DNA from: an uncultured Planctomycetaceae bacterium
Lineage (GTDB): Bacteria; Planctomycetota; Planctomycetia; Gemmatales; Gemmataceae
Assembly (NCBI GenBank): GCA_937888715.1
Contig: CALARU010000386.1
Span: 1 to 57,834 of the forward strand
Length of the DNA: 57,834 nucleotides
Reading direction: 5' to 3'
Shown here: positions 1 to 9,845 of the stretch, one piece after another
How the letters are laid out: each line of letters starts with the position of its first letter
How positions within the stretch are numbered: position 1 is the stretch's first letter
Notes under the pieces: generated by a model
Told to the model about the DNA's origin: nothing
What the model saw: the letters and a program-made list of their open reading frames with translations, nothing else
Databases searched by the model: none
Position numbers and translations under genes: made by a program

Positions 1-30
1 TTAATAACAAATTACAAAGTAAAAATCATT

Positions 31-960
31 CTATTTTTTATTTCCGCGGGGATGAAATTTGGAATGGATTAATTTAAGCCTATTTCTGTCAACATGCGTA
101 TAAAGTTGCGTTGTCCGAATATTCGAATGCCCTAACATATCTTGAACAGCTCGAAGGTCAGCCCCGCCAGACAAAAGATGGGTAGCAAAACTATGCCTAA
201 GGGTATGAGGGCTAATTTTCCCGTTTAATCCTGATTTTAAAGCATATTTTTTAACTTGCTTCCAAATAATGATCCGATTTAGTGGCTTACCAGCTTTGCT
301 CACAAAAACCATACTTGTGCTTGATTGAATCTTCACAAGCAATGGTCTTAAATTTTGAAGATAATCCCTGATTGCCAAAATCGCTTTTTTACCCAAGGGA
401 ACAATTCGTTGTTTTCGACCTTTTCCCGTGCATGTAATAAAACTGGAATCAAGGTGAAGATCTTTGAGTTCCATATTCACGACTTCAGAAACCCTGCAAC
501 CGGTGGCATAAAGGCATTCCAAAATAGCACGATCTCTCAAAAAATAACGGTCTTCCAAACTCGGAGCTTCTAATAACGTTGTTACAGACTCGGGGCTTAA
601 AACGAAGGGTATTCTTGTCCAAAGCGCAGGCGCTTCTAACAATTCAACAGATTGATTTGTACTTTTCTCTTCCATTCGAAGAAAACGGAAGAAGTTTTTT
701 AATGAAATTAAATGCCTAGCTATACTTGAATGGGCTAACGCCTTTTCTTTCAAAAACTCAACAAAATTCAAAAGATCATCAAGAGACGGATTCATGCACT
801 TGGTTATTTTGCGCTCCAACGACCACTCAAAGTATTTTTTTAAGTCTCGCAAATAACTGACATAAGTGTTTTTTGAAACAGAACGCTCAGTTTTTAAAAA
901 AGAACCAAATAAAGTTACTTGGGCATTAAGATCAGCAATTGTTTCTTTAAAACTAGCCAT
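31..960 (-). CDS. xerD: Tyrosine site-specific recombinase, XerC/XerD type
   Basis: A 309-residue tyrosine recombinase of the usual Xer length. The N-terminal SAM-like core-binding domain (about 10-100) is followed by the catalytic domain (about 115-300). All six catalytic residues are readable: R156 in ATGCR, K180 in TGKGR, H252 and R255 in PHTLRH, H278 in MLGHS and nucleophile Y287 in QLYTHV. Family members resolve chromosome dimers at dif with FtsK. The stretch GGADLRAVQDMLGHS resembles XerD more than XerC, but the paralogue call is only moderate. The ATG at 960 follows AGGA by five bases. No integron, phage or IS genes surround it, so a housekeeping role is more likely than an integrase. 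Confidence 0.9.
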   Translation of the reverse strand: MASFKETIADLNAQVTLFGSFLKTERSVSKNTYVSYLRDLKKYFEWSLERKITKCMNPSLDDLLNFVEFLKEKALAHSSIARHLISLKNFFRFLRMEEKSTNQSVELLEAPALWTRIPFVLSPESVTTLLEAPSLEDRYFLRDRAILECLYATGCRVSEVVNMELKDLHLDSSFITCTGKGRKQRIVPLGKKAILAIRDYLQNLRPLLVKIQSSTSMVFVSKAGKPLNRIIIWKQVKKYALKSGLNGKISPHTLRHSFATHLLSGGADLRAVQDMLGHSNIRTTQLYTHVDRNRLKLIHSKFHPRGNKK

Positions 961-1223
961 ATATATCCTATTGCTAATGTTAGACTTAAGAAGAATAGCT
1001 ATTAAAAATTCCCCTCCCTCTTAAGCGCTAATGTAAACTTAAATCAAAATAAGGTCTCAAGAACCTTAGAATCTAAATTGGTTTGGTTTTATAGCAGTAA
1101 ACACCGTTAAAACTAGCACAACCGTAATTCCTTTAAAAGTATTTGCTTTTATGACAAGTATTTCAAAAAAGAAAACTATTGTTTTTTGGTTTAATGGAAG
1201 TTCAAAGACAAACGGAGCTATTT

Positions 1224-2123
1224 ATGAAATATTATGCGATCACGATAATTGGATGTTTACTTCTAACGGTTGGTTGTAATCAACAATCCCAACGCCCAAG
1301 CACAGGAAGCTTCAAGCTATTCGGCACCTTGCGTAACCCCAAGAATCTTAACGACAGCCCCCCCACTGCACTTCCGATATCTACTCCGGCGCCAATAGGC
1401 ATAGGCCCTGCACCTACGGATCCATTGCCACAATACTACCCCAACCCTAGTGCGCCTATTCCTAACCCATCCCCAGCTTTAAATTCGGGGCCAAATGGGA
1501 CTATTTCGCAAAAAGTAAAAACACCTCAGTATTCTGGTACGATTAAACTTCTTCCTCCAGAATCAGCAGCAGGGCATGCAACCTTAAAGCCAAGTGAAGA
1601 AAAGCCAACTGAATCAAAAGAGCCACCTATTTCAAAAACTGAAACGGAACCTAAAAACCTAATCGGGAAAAACCAGCCTTTAGATATTCCTGGGTATTCA
1701 TTAATGAGTAACTCAGTTGCAGTCGGATTATTACCCTATCCGGACGGCATAGATTGGCTAGTTAAAGAAAAATTTAAATCCGCATTATTCATCCACTCTT
1801 CAACACAAGAAACGAAAGCAATCACGTCTTTATTTGAAAAACGAGGAATGAAATTAAATTTATTACTACTGGAAGAATCAAATATAAGTGCAGAAAGATT
1901 TAATATTGAAATTTCAAAACTACAGAATTCATCACTACAACCGATCTATGTATTTGATCTCGATGGTTCAGTTGCGGCATCATTTTGGTATGTATACCTT
2001 CAGAAAACTACATTAAAATCTGAAAATGAAACCATGAACCAAATTACAAAATTAGGTATGAACCCAAACAAAACGGAACAAAGTAAGGGAATATTTAAAG
2101 CCGCTAAAAAACTAGTGTGGTAA
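1224..2123 (+). CDS. Putative lipoprotein with a degenerate tyrosine-phosphatase-like domain
   Basis: A 299-residue protein of unknown function. The ATG at 1224 is preferred over upstream starts because GGAG lies seven bases before it and it opens a clean signal peptide (MKYYAITIIGCLLLTVGC). C18 is the likely lipidated cysteine, although T at -3 is an unusual lipobox residue. Residues about 25-145 are proline- and serine-rich and probably disordered. Residues about 150-285 have the layout of a dual-specificity-phosphatase-like fold. At the position of the expected C-x5-R loop the sequence reads VFDLDGSVAA (about 243-252), so neither the catalytic Cys nor the Arg is present. I infer a non-catalytic remnant. 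The next gene starts two bases after the stop. Confidence 0.6.
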   Translation: MKYYAITIIGCLLLTVGCNQQSQRPSTGSFKLFGTLRNPKNLNDSPPTALPISTPAPIGIGPAPTDPLPQYYPNPSAPIPNPSPALNSGPNGTISQKVKTPQYSGTIKLLPPESAAGHATLKPSEEKPTESKEPPISKTETEPKNLIGKNQPLDIPGYSLMSNSVAVGLLPYPDGIDWLVKEKFKSALFIHSSTQETKAITSLFEKRGMKLNLLLLEESNISAERFNIEISKLQNSSLQPIYVFDLDGSVAASFWYVYLQKTTLKSENETMNQITKLGMNPNKTEQSKGIFKAAKKLVW

Positions 2124-2125
2124 CA

Positions 2126-3265
2126 ATGCTACAAAAATCAAATACGCTCGTTCCATCCATCTACCCTGGGTCAGTCTACAAATTTGCTGATCTTGATAAA
2201 TACGAAGAAGCCATTCTAAATCCCAGCGAAGAATTTATTTACGCAAGGGATGGCCATCCAAATGCAGTGATAACAGCCAACGAAATTACGAAATTACACA
2301 ATGCCGATTGGGGAATAGTTACAGGCAGCGGAATGGGTGCGATTTCTGCAGTATTCATGGGTTTACTATCATCAGGCACTAGAATCATTGCAGGAAAAAG
2401 GCTTTACGGACGAACCCTAAAAATTCTAGAAAAAGATTTCGCTCGTTTTGGTGTCCAATGCAACATCGTAGATGAATGCAACCTAAACGAACTTAAATCA
2501 GCATTATCAACGCCCGCCTCAATTCTTTTCATTGAAACCATTACCAACCCAACTTTACGCGTACCTAATCTTAAAGAAATAAGCTTACTTACAAAAAAGA
2601 ATAAAACACATTTGGTTGTCGATAATACTTTTGCAACACCTTTACTATGCAAACCTTTAGATCATGGCGCAGATATTGTAATTGAAAGCCTAACAAAAAT
2701 CATGTGTGGTCATAGTGATGTAACCATGGGATATGTAGGCGGAAATCAAGGCACACAAGAAAATATAATTAAAGCTGTTAAAGATCTAGGTTTCCACGCA
2801 AGCCCCTTTGATTGTTGGCTGATATCACGAAGTTTAGAAACATTGAAATTAAGATTAAATCAAAGCTGCAAAAACGCTTTTGAATTAGCAAACTGGTTAA
2901 AAACAAGCCATAAAGAAATAAGAGTAGACTTTCCAGGATTACAAAACCACGAAGATTTTGAAATCTCGTTAAAACAATTTGGTAACTTTCCCGGACATTT
3001 AATTGCTGTTGAAATCCCAAAGGGCAGGGCGGGAGTGAACAAGTTTTTACAGGCTGCAATCAATATCCCTTTTTGCCCTAGCCTTGGCCACTCATCAACA
3101 AGTGTAAGTCACTCCTGGAGTACATCTCACAGGCAATTAACATCGGATCAAAAAATTGGACTCAAAATAACCGAGGGACTGCTTCGCGTATCGGTTGGCC
3201 ATGAACCAATTGAGGAAATCATAAGTTCATTTGATAAAGGTTTAAGAGCTGCACAAGAATTTTAA
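2126..3265 (+). CDS. PLP-dependent Cys/Met-metabolism (transsulfuration) enzyme
   Basis: A 379-residue fold-type I PLP enzyme of the cystathionine gamma-synthase / gamma-lyase / methionine gamma-lyase family. The schiff-base lysine is K191 in ESLTKIMCGHS. The PLP-ring aspartate is D166 in VVDNTFATP, and the phosphate-binding YxR motif is present as YARDG near residue 40. A GSGMGAIS turn lies near residue 70. The family catalyses gamma- or beta-elimination or replacement on cysteine, homocysteine or methionine derivatives; the exact reaction cannot be fixed from sequence alone. An upstream in-frame GTG at 2117 would overlap the previous gene. I prefer the ATG at 2126, though no strong ribosome site is visible. 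The 3' end overlaps the convergent next gene by four bases. Confidence 0.85.
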   Translation: MLQKSNTLVPSIYPGSVYKFADLDKYEEAILNPSEEFIYARDGHPNAVITANEITKLHNADWGIVTGSGMGAISAVFMGLLSSGTRIIAGKRLYGRTLKILEKDFARFGVQCNIVDECNLNELKSALSTPASILFIETITNPTLRVPNLKEISLLTKKNKTHLVVDNTFATPLLCKPLDHGADIVIESLTKIMCGHSDVTMGYVGGNQGTQENIIKAVKDLGFHASPFDCWLISRSLETLKLRLNQSCKNAFELANWLKTSHKEIRVDFPGLQNHEDFEISLKQFGNFPGHLIAVEIPKGRAGVNKFLQAAINIPFCPSLGHSSTSVSHSWSTSHRQLTSDQKIGLKITEGLLRVSVGHEPIEEIISSFDKGLRAAQEF

Positions 3266-4389
3266 TCAGAGCCATTCTTCTTTTTATTGGACAAATAAAT
3301 CTTTGTAATTTTATCGGTCAATTCTGGCAACTTATCCATCAGCCTTCTCAATTTTCGTGGCTTGCATGATTGCTGTGCATAAAGGGATAGCAAAGGCATG
3401 GCTATAGTTGAATCCACATAAGCAGTTACAGTATCAGGGAGCTGAGATTCATCCACTTTACCCCAAGTCATAGCTTCTTGAGGAGTTGCTCCACTTAACC
3501 CGCCAGTATCGGGTCTGGCATCAGTAAATTGAATAAAGTAATCATGTCCTTTTTCCTCAAGACCAAGGACTTCCTGAATTTGTGGTTCCGTTTGCAATAT
3601 AAAATTCTTTGGGGATCCACCCCCGAAAATTAATACTCCGCTTTTTCCTGTAGTTTTGGCTTCATATACTATTGCAGCCGATTGGTTAACATCCAAAAGC
3701 GGATTAATGGCCAAACCATTCCCTTCAAGTTGTAATGCAGCAAGATTCATTCCTATAGAGCTATCACCTGGAGAAGAAGTAAAAACTGGAACGCCAGCAC
3801 GGTATGCAGCAGCAAGAAAACTTTTTCCTACATTTTTTGTTTTTTCTTCGTGAGCAGAAAGATACTTCCCAGCAAGATTGTGAAATTCCGCAGTACCCAT
3901 TGTTTTTTGAAAAGCTTCACCACGACTCAACTGACGAAAAAACAAATCCGTACCAAGTAAATTCTCATAATCGAAAACAATATCATAAATTCTTATCACT
4001 TGATGCGCTTTAAGTTGGTGATCATCCAAACCAGGACGGGACTGATGCAACTCCATTCCGAGAGCAAAATGGGTGTCATGATAAATATTTGCACCCGTAC
4101 TTACAATCCAATCAATAAAGCCAGCTTCAATCAGAGGAACAAGACAAGACATTCCTAAGCCCGCCGGAGTAAGAGCCCCACTAAGCGCAACTCCAACAAC
4201 ACAATCAGATGCAAGCATTTTATCGGAATAGATTCGACAGGCTTCACGAAGTCTTCCGGCGTTATAAGAAAGAAAAATATCATCAATAAGTTTTTTACAA
4301 GAATAAGAATCAACCAAAGCTGGGGGTTCTATTTTCTTTTGACTTATTTTTTTAATGTACTCTTGGCACTTTGTTCTTTTAATAGTCAT
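3262..4389 (-). CDS. Deoxyhypusine-synthase family protein (possibly homospermidine synthase)
   Basis: A 375-residue deoxyhypusine synthase (DHS) family protein. The N-terminal half carries the NAD-site pattern GALTPAGLGMSCLVPLIEAG and STGANIYHD (about 71-105). The C-terminal half carries FGGGSPKN and EAMTWGK, with K311 at the position of the lysine that forms the covalent aminobutyl intermediate in DHS. Eukaryotic and archaeal DHS modify eIF5A. Bacteria lack eIF5A, and characterised bacterial relatives transfer the aminobutyl group to putrescine, making homospermidine. That function is inferred here. The ATG at 4389 follows AAAGGG by eight bases. It is transcribed alone, convergent with the PLP enzyme. 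Confidence 0.85.
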   Translation of the reverse strand: MTIKRTKCQEYIKKISQKKIEPPALVDSYSCKKLIDDIFLSYNAGRLREACRIYSDKMLASDCVVGVALSGALTPAGLGMSCLVPLIEAGFIDWIVSTGANIYHDTHFALGMELHQSRPGLDDHQLKAHQVIRIYDIVFDYENLLGTDLFFRQLSRGEAFQKTMGTAEFHNLAGKYLSAHEEKTKNVGKSFLAAAYRAGVPVFTSSPGDSSIGMNLAALQLEGNGLAINPLLDVNQSAAIVYEAKTTGKSGVLIFGGGSPKNFILQTEPQIQEVLGLEEKGHDYFIQFTDARPDTGGLSGATPQEAMTWGKVDESQLPDTVTAYVDSTIAMPLLSLYAQQSCKPRKLRRLMDKLPELTDKITKIYLSNKKKNGSD

Positions 4390-4435
4390 TCATTTACCCT
4401 TTAAAACAAAGGCCATATACATCTAAATCGAAGTA

Positions 4436-6127
4436 TTACTTTTTAAAATCTAGCGAAAACGCTTCAGCACTCAATGGTTTATCAGTTGCAAACTTAACTA
4501 AATCATCCCACGGCAGAGACTTCCCTGATGAAAAAATTTTGTTACGCATAAAATCACCCACCTTTAAATTTCCCTCATATATAACTTCTGAGGGCGATTT
4601 CCCCGGATATAAGTCCTTGGTGATGGCGTGATGTACTTGCGAAGCAAATAGTTCGCCAAGCATATAATTATGGTAATAGACAGGCGCACTTACAATGTGG
4701 ATCTTACTAGCATAATCAGCAGAATTCCGATTCACAGGCATGGAAATACCTTGGTATTTCTTGACCAAAGTCCACCATAACAAATTCAAATCTTGCTTTG
4801 GATCTTCATACATCCCTTTTTCAAAACGAAGCATCACTTGGCACCATCTTGAAAAAATCAACAAACGATTTTTAAGGTTTTTCGATGCAGCGGCATCAAA
4901 CCCTTCAGAATCTTCAACTTTTAAACCCATAGCTTTTAAAAACGAAGACCTCTTTGTCAAACGTTCAAACATCATTGCCACACCTTCAGTTGTCAAAATA
5001 TGACATTCAGACCTTAAAAGATAAGGCAAAGAAGCGGGAATATTATTATTGTTCGAACTATAAACTGCATGACCAAATTCATGCAAAAGAGTGGATGCCC
5101 AATAATCATCTGGTTTAACATTTGCAAGAACCCTTACATCCCCTGATCTATCAATATCAGTACAGAATGCATGGGGGCTTTTACCCTTTTTTTCATATAA
5201 ATCGCTATTGGCAATAACGCGATCAATAGGAAGTCCAATTCCTTTATAAAACTTCTGTGATAATCCTAGTAAATCGGCTTTTTTGAACGGACCATCCAAA
5301 TCTAAACCAAAGATTGCAGGTGCTTCTTGAAAAAAAGGGTCATGGTAATGCCACGCTTGCAATTGTTCTTTTTTTATTTTGTAATTCAACGCCAACTTAG
5401 AATCTATTTCGTCTTTAATTTGCTGAAAAGGCTCACGGGTAAGTTCATCAAGTTGATCAAAAATCTTGATTAAATCACTAGCCTTTTGTTCGTTTAAAAA
5501 AAGCTGCATTTCGTGATAATTCGAAAATTTCAAATGACGAGCTATTTGATTTCGAGTGGCTACAAGTTCTTTCAAATCGTTCTCAAGGATATTACCAACC
5601 TTTTTTCCAGCTTCCCAAGCTTCTTGACGAAGATTGGAATCAAGAGAATTCTTTAATATACCCCTAACATTGTTTTCAGTACTGTCTTTTCCCTGAATTA
5701 CAGGCCTGAAAGAATTAAAAGATTGTTCAACCTTATTTGATAATGCCGAAGATTTTTTAAGCAAATCCAAAGGAACTTGTTTTTCAAGATAAATCAAAAA
5801 CAATACATCAACACTGCGGGAGAGGATTGGGTCGGTTATTTTTGCTTTATTATCTTTCAAAGATTTAATTTCTTGAAACAAGTTAGCATTAGCTAAAGCC
5901 TCATCAATTTTATTTTGGGCCTTTTCTTTTTTATCAAAATCGGATGAACTTCCCGTGGTATTTGCATTCCACCAGGCAAGGTTTGCAGCGATTTCTAATG
6001 GGCGCATTATCAATTCGTGTTTATCAAGAAAACTTTTAGCAGCTTTATCCATGTTTTGATCACCAAAAACATTACTTTTCATAAATAGCATAATCAAAAG
6101 AATTGAGGATAATTGTTTAAATCCCAT
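4436..6127 (-). CDS. Secreted M2/M3-family zinc metallopeptidase
   Basis: A 563-residue exported protein of the MA clan (ACE / oligopeptidase type). A signal peptide ends near FG-DQ at residue 22-23. The zinc motif is H349-E350-F-G-H353, and a downstream glutamate, E381 in LTTEGVAMMF, fits the third ligand. Residues near 45-60 (NLAWWNANTTG) recall the N-terminal AWxYxTNxT pattern of M2 enzymes, while RNQIARHLKFSNY (about 192-204) resembles M3 oligoendopeptidases, so I leave the family as M2/M3. It probably trims peptides in the periplasm. The next gene towards its 3' end, the deoxyhypusine-synthase-like gene, is on the same strand 46 bases away. Confidence 0.75.
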   Translation of the reverse strand: MGFKQLSSILLIMLFMKSNVFGDQNMDKAAKSFLDKHELIMRPLEIAANLAWWNANTTGSSSDFDKKEKAQNKIDEALANANLFQEIKSLKDNKAKITDPILSRSVDVLFLIYLEKQVPLDLLKKSSALSNKVEQSFNSFRPVIQGKDSTENNVRGILKNSLDSNLRQEAWEAGKKVGNILENDLKELVATRNQIARHLKFSNYHEMQLFLNEQKASDLIKIFDQLDELTREPFQQIKDEIDSKLALNYKIKKEQLQAWHYHDPFFQEAPAIFGLDLDGPFKKADLLGLSQKFYKGIGLPIDRVIANSDLYEKKGKSPHAFCTDIDRSGDVRVLANVKPDDYWASTLLHEFGHAVYSSNNNNIPASLPYLLRSECHILTTEGVAMMFERLTKRSSFLKAMGLKVEDSEGFDAAASKNLKNRLLIFSRWCQVMLRFEKGMYEDPKQDLNLLWWTLVKKYQGISMPVNRNSADYASKIHIVSAPVYYHNYMLGELFASQVHHAITKDLYPGKSPSEVIYEGNLKVGDFMRNKIFSSGKSLPWDDLVKFATDKPLSAEAFSLDFKK

Positions 6128-6263
6128 GTTAACCCCTAATTAAATTTATTAATTGCTATCTTATTATTGTCTAAACATTAATATTGATAAAGACTTATAT
6201 TTTAATTTCTTTAACAAATTTAAATTCTGTAGATAAATCCCAAATCTGTTGAAAAGGCCAATT

Positions 6264-6629
6264 ATGCTTGAATCCGAAAAATCAATTTTGCTCGTAGAAG
6301 ACGACACATCAACACGGCTTATAATTCAAAAAAGCATATCGAAATGGGGTTGCAAAATCTTATCTGTTTCTTCTGCTGAAGAAGCCATCCGCGTAGTCAA
6401 TATGATTACACCAACTCTCGCATTAATTGATATTTCATTACCTGGCATTGACGGGATCACTCTAGCCGAAATGTTGCTCAAAAAAAACGTTACTGCAGTT
6501 GTTTTAATGACGGCAGATAAAAACCACGCAACAAATACTGCATTGAAAAACCACAAGGTAATTTGCAAGCCTTTTAATAATGACGAATTAAAAGAAATAG
6601 TAATGCAAACGTCATTTATATTTGATTAG
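6264..6629 (+). CDS. Single-domain response regulator (CheY-like receiver)
   Basis: A 121-residue stand-alone receiver domain without an output domain. The acidic pair D13/D14 (VEDD), the phosphoacceptor D56 (ALIDISLP), the switch threonine T83 (LMTAD) and the lysine K102 (ICKPF) are all present, so it should be phosphorylated by a histidine kinase. The ATG at 6264 is chosen because GAAAAGG lies about six bases upstream; an in-frame TTG at 6249 lacks this. No kinase gene is adjacent, so its partner must be elsewhere. It ends six bases before the convergent M32 peptidase gene. Confidence 0.85.
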   Translation: MLESEKSILLVEDDTSTRLIIQKSISKWGCKILSVSSAEEAIRVVNMITPTLALIDISLPGIDGITLAEMLLKKNVTAVVLMTADKNHATNTALKNHKVICKPFNNDELKEIVMQTSFIFD

Positions 6630-6631
6630 AC

Positions 6632-6650
6632 AAATTTAAGAATTAAATTT
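6632..6650. terminator. Weak AT-only hairpin between convergent genes
   Basis: The arms AAATTTAA and TTAAATTT pair over eight bases with a three-base loop, exactly in the gap and stop region of the receiver and M32 genes. A and T only, so stability is low. A bidirectional terminator role is a guess from position. Confidence 0.3.
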
Positions 6651-8126
6651 TTGTAAAAGGTATTGTTCAAAAAACACTTTATCGAGTTTTAGCCCTGTTA
6701 CTTTTTCGCAAAGTTTTCCAGGCAGATATCTTTTACCATGAACATGGATATTTTTTTTTAGCCACTGGCGTAATTCAAAAAGAATATCAGCGTTAAGGGC
6801 ATTTTCATTCCAAGCTATTTCCTTTTTAGCTTTAGCAACAAATTGCGCAGCATAAAGATTTCCTAAAAGATAAGTAGGGAAATATCCAAAAAGACCAGCA
6901 CTCCAATGGATGTCTTGCAGGCATCCCATTGCGTCGTTTTTAGGCTTCAAACCCAAATAAGTTTCCATTTTAGCATTCCATGCTTCTGGAAGGTCTTTGA
7001 TGGAAAGGCTTTGTGAAATTAAATCCTTTTCAAGTTCATAACGAAAAATGATGTGAAGATTGTAAGTGACTTCATCAGCATCCACCCTGATAAAACCTGG
7101 CTGAACTTGATTAATTGCTTTATGAAAATCATTTAAAGATACATGAGCTAATTGTGCAGGAAAAAACTTAATAGCAAGCGGGTAAATAAAACGCCAGAAT
7201 TCCAAAGATCTTCCAATTTGATTTTCAAGAAGGCGAGATTGTGACTCATGAATACCAAGAGAAACAGCCGTTCCAGTCGGTAATCCAAAATGGTCCGGAT
7301 CTAAACCTTGCTCATACAAGCCATGTCCTGCCTCATGCAAAACACCAAATAAACCTGATGAAAAATCTGAAGGGTTAAATCGAGTGGTAATCCTACAATC
7401 GCCTGGCCCGATACCACAGCAAAAAGGATGCGCAGTTGTATCAAGCCTACCTGCATTAAAATCAAATCCACAATAGCCTGCAACAATTTCGCTAAAAATC
7501 TTTTGTTTTTGTTCAGGGTAGTTTCCCAAAATTAAGCTGCGCTTATTTTCTTTTGCACAATTATTTAATACCTTAATAATCGAATCTTTTAACGGATAAA
7601 AAATCGAATCTAACTCGATAGAAGTTGCGCCCGGTTCATAATCATCTAGCAAAGCATCATAATTTGCCTGACCATTTGCAAGGCACTTCGCTTCCTGCCT
7701 TTTAAGATTAATAATTTTCTCAAGCCATGGTTCGAACAAGCTAAAATTGTTTTGAGATCTAGCTTCCTGCCAAGCCTGTTGGGAATATACAAATGTTTTT
7801 GAGAGTTCTTGAACCAAAGAAACGGGAATTTTATTTGCGCGGTTAAATACGCGAATCCATTCTCTTGCATTAACACTCATGTCGGAATCTGAAGGAAAAA
7901 CAGCAGATTCCGAAGCAAGTTCCATCAATGCATCGCAAAGCCAAGAATCAGTAACTAGTTCGTGGTGCAATTTTGAAAGGGCAGAATTCTGAAGGGCACG
8001 AAGGTCTGCCCCGCCGGGGGGCATATTCGTTCTTTCATCCCAGCCTATTAATTCTGCACAAGATTCAATAACCCGGGCATTCTTAAAATGCTCTTTTAAT
8101 TTCAGGTATTTTAATTCAAGATCCAT
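6636..8126 (-). CDS. M32 metallocarboxypeptidase (Taq carboxypeptidase family)
   Basis: A 496-residue M32 carboxypeptidase of full family length (about 500). The zinc-binding HEAGH is H264-E265-A-G-H268, and the HES motif with the third ligand (H293-E294) follows at the normal spacing. The family substrate-binding segment CCGIGPGDCRITTRF precedes HEAGH. These enzymes remove C-terminal amino acids from peptides in the cytoplasm, and no signal peptide is seen. The ATG at 8126 follows AGGA by seven bases; the upstream TTG at 8141 does not. It lies 16 bases downstream of rho on the same strand and may be co-transcribed. Confidence 0.93.
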   Translation of the reverse strand: MDLELKYLKLKEHFKNARVIESCAELIGWDERTNMPPGGADLRALQNSALSKLHHELVTDSWLCDALMELASESAVFPSDSDMSVNAREWIRVFNRANKIPVSLVQELSKTFVYSQQAWQEARSQNNFSLFEPWLEKIINLKRQEAKCLANGQANYDALLDDYEPGATSIELDSIFYPLKDSIIKVLNNCAKENKRSLILGNYPEQKQKIFSEIVAGYCGFDFNAGRLDTTAHPFCCGIGPGDCRITTRFNPSDFSSGLFGVLHEAGHGLYEQGLDPDHFGLPTGTAVSLGIHESQSRLLENQIGRSLEFWRFIYPLAIKFFPAQLAHVSLNDFHKAINQVQPGFIRVDADEVTYNLHIIFRYELEKDLISQSLSIKDLPEAWNAKMETYLGLKPKNDAMGCLQDIHWSAGLFGYFPTYLLGNLYAAQFVAKAKKEIAWNENALNADILFELRQWLKKNIHVHGKRYLPGKLCEKVTGLKLDKVFFEQYLLQKFNS

Positions 8127-8142
8127 CTGAAATCCTGGCAAA

Positions 8143-9552
8143 TTAAGCCATGTTCATATTCATAAGAAATTCAGCATTTGTTTTGCATTTCTTAAGCCTA
8201 GACACCATCAATTCCATCGCATCAACAGGGTGCATATCCGCCAGTACTCTGCGAAGAGCCCGGACTCTATCCAGTTCATCGGGATGCATAAGCAATTCTT
8301 CTTTTCGAGTACCGGACCGGTTAATATCAATCGCCGGCCATACTCGTTTATCTACCAACTTTCGGTCGAGATGAACTTCCATATTGCCAGTGCCTTTGAA
8401 TTCTTCAAAGATAACTTCGTCCATCCTGGAACCTGTATCGATCAATGCCGTTGCAAGAATTGTAAGGCTGCCACCATTTTCGATATTTCGCGCAGCACCA
8501 AAAAATCTTTTAGGTTTCTGCATTGCATTAGAATCAAGACCACCACTGAGCAATTTACCGCCGGATGGTGCTTCCGAATTGTGAGCCCGCGCAAGCCTTG
8601 TGATTGAATCTAAAAGAATGATCACATCCCTGCCGTCTTCTACTAATCTTTTTGCTTTTTCCATTGCGATTTCACTGACATGCACATGATCCGTAGAAGG
8701 TTCATCAAAAGTACTGGCTACAACTTCAGCGTTGGCACTAGCAACAGAACGAACCATTTCTGTAACTTCTTCAGGGCGTTCATCAATAAGCAAAACGATC
8801 AAATAAGCATCTGGGTGATTCTGTTTAATAGCTTGAGCAATGCGCATTAAAAGAACAGTTTTACCAGCTCTTGGCGGAGAAACGATCAAACCACGCTGAC
8901 CTTTACCAATGGGGGTAATTAAGTCAACAACTCTGGTTGAAAGGTCCCCATCTGAAGTTTCAAGAAAAAGTCTTTTATTAGGATGAAGTGGGGTTAGATC
9001 TTCAAAAACAACAGGGCGAGCTCGCTCATCTGGAGCACGACCTTGCACAAGTTCAACTTGCATCAAAGCGAAGTTGTCCTGCCCTTCAATCGGCAAGCGA
9101 ATAGGGCCTTCAATCATAAGGCCAGTGCGTAAACCAAGCCTGCGTATTTGACTTGGGGAAACATAAATATCTTCTGGAGAAGCCAGATAATTATGCGCCG
9201 CACTACGAAGAAAACCATATCCATCGGGCAGAACTTCCAAAGTTCCGGAACCTTTAACGGCATTACCGCGCTCAATTTGTCTGCGAACTACCGACACAAT
9301 TAACTGTACACGGGTCATCCCAGTGTGTTCAGCTATACCTTCTTTTTCGGCATGCGCAAAAAGTTTAGGCATTGGAAGCCTATACAAATCATCAAGTCGT
9401 GTGCTGGTTTGCACCTTGGCAACTGGAGTTATAGGCTGTGCCGGTTGACTTGATTCAATACTGCTTGAAGGGGAAGCTTGTTCTGGAGATTTGCGAACTA
9501 CTCTTTTCCTAGCTAGGTTGCCCATCCCTTCGTCGCCGCGTGCGACGGACAT
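8143..9552 (-). CDS. rho: Transcription termination factor Rho
   Basis: A 469-residue RNA-dependent ATPase that terminates transcription. After a Ser/Pro-rich N-terminal tail (1-50) come the Rho N-terminal helical domain (about 50-95), the cold-shock RNA-binding domain with [10 protein letters not shown] (about 108-175), and the RecA-like domain. Walker A is PPRAGKT (K231), an Arg in place of the common Lys of PPKAGKT. The Walker B/Q-loop region [16 protein letters not shown] is intact. The ATG at 9552 is decided by GGAGG at 9560-9564, seven bases upstream. The short basic, Ser-rich N-terminal extension is common in this phylum. Confidence 0.97.
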   Translation of the reverse strand: MSVARGDEGMGNLARKRVVRKSPEQASPSSSIESSQPAQPITPVAKVQTSTRLDDLYRLPMPKLFAHAEKEGIAEHTGMTRVQLIVSVVRRQIERGNAVKGSGTLEVLPDGYGFLRSAAHNYLASPEDIYVSPSQIRRLGLRTGLMIEGPIRLPIEGQDNFALMQVELVQGRAPDERARPVVFEDLTPLHPNKRLFLETSDGDLSTRVVDLITPIGKGQRGLIVSPPRAGKTVLLMRIAQAIKQNHPDAYLIVLLIDERPEEVTEMVRSVASANAEVVASTFDEPSTDHVHVSEIAMEKAKRLVEDGRDVIILLDSITRLARAHNSEAPSGGKLLSGGLDSNAMQKPKRFFGAARNIENGGSLTILATALIDTGSRMDEVIFEEFKGTGNMEVHLDRKLVDKRVWPAIDINRSGTRKEELLMHPDELDRVRALRRVLADMHPVDAMELMVSRLKKCKTNAEFLMNMNMA

Positions 9553-9845
9553 AATCAATCCTCCATTGTGGACTTTAAAAAAATAAAATGTGATCCATGA
9601 TTTAACAAGACTATTAAGCCTGGAAGGTCTTAAAAACTAGCTCAATAATTACCACTGTTCTTTGCTGCTTGGTTAAATAACCAGTTAAGGTGGTTTATCT
9701 TGAACAACTATAAAATAAATCTGACTAATTTAGATTATAAAGTTATTTGAAAAAATGCAAGTATATTTCTTAGTCTTTTCAGTATTCTTGACACACAATA
9801 GCCAATGTTCTTTTATATTTTAACAACAATGGCAAAATATCAATA
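9553..9845. other. Divergent intergenic region rho / glgX
   Basis: About 290 bases between divergent genes, very AT-rich, presumably holding both promoters. An inverted repeat TGGTTA-AA-TAACCA lies at 9670-9683, and GGTTA recurs just after. I see no tRNA, no small ORF with a ribosome site and no convincing -35/-10 pair. Confidence 0.4.

Noticed and set aside
31-960. Integrase of a mobile element
   Set aside because: No integron, phage or IS genes, attachment repeats or tRNA gene nearby; XerD-like sequence fits a housekeeping recombinase.
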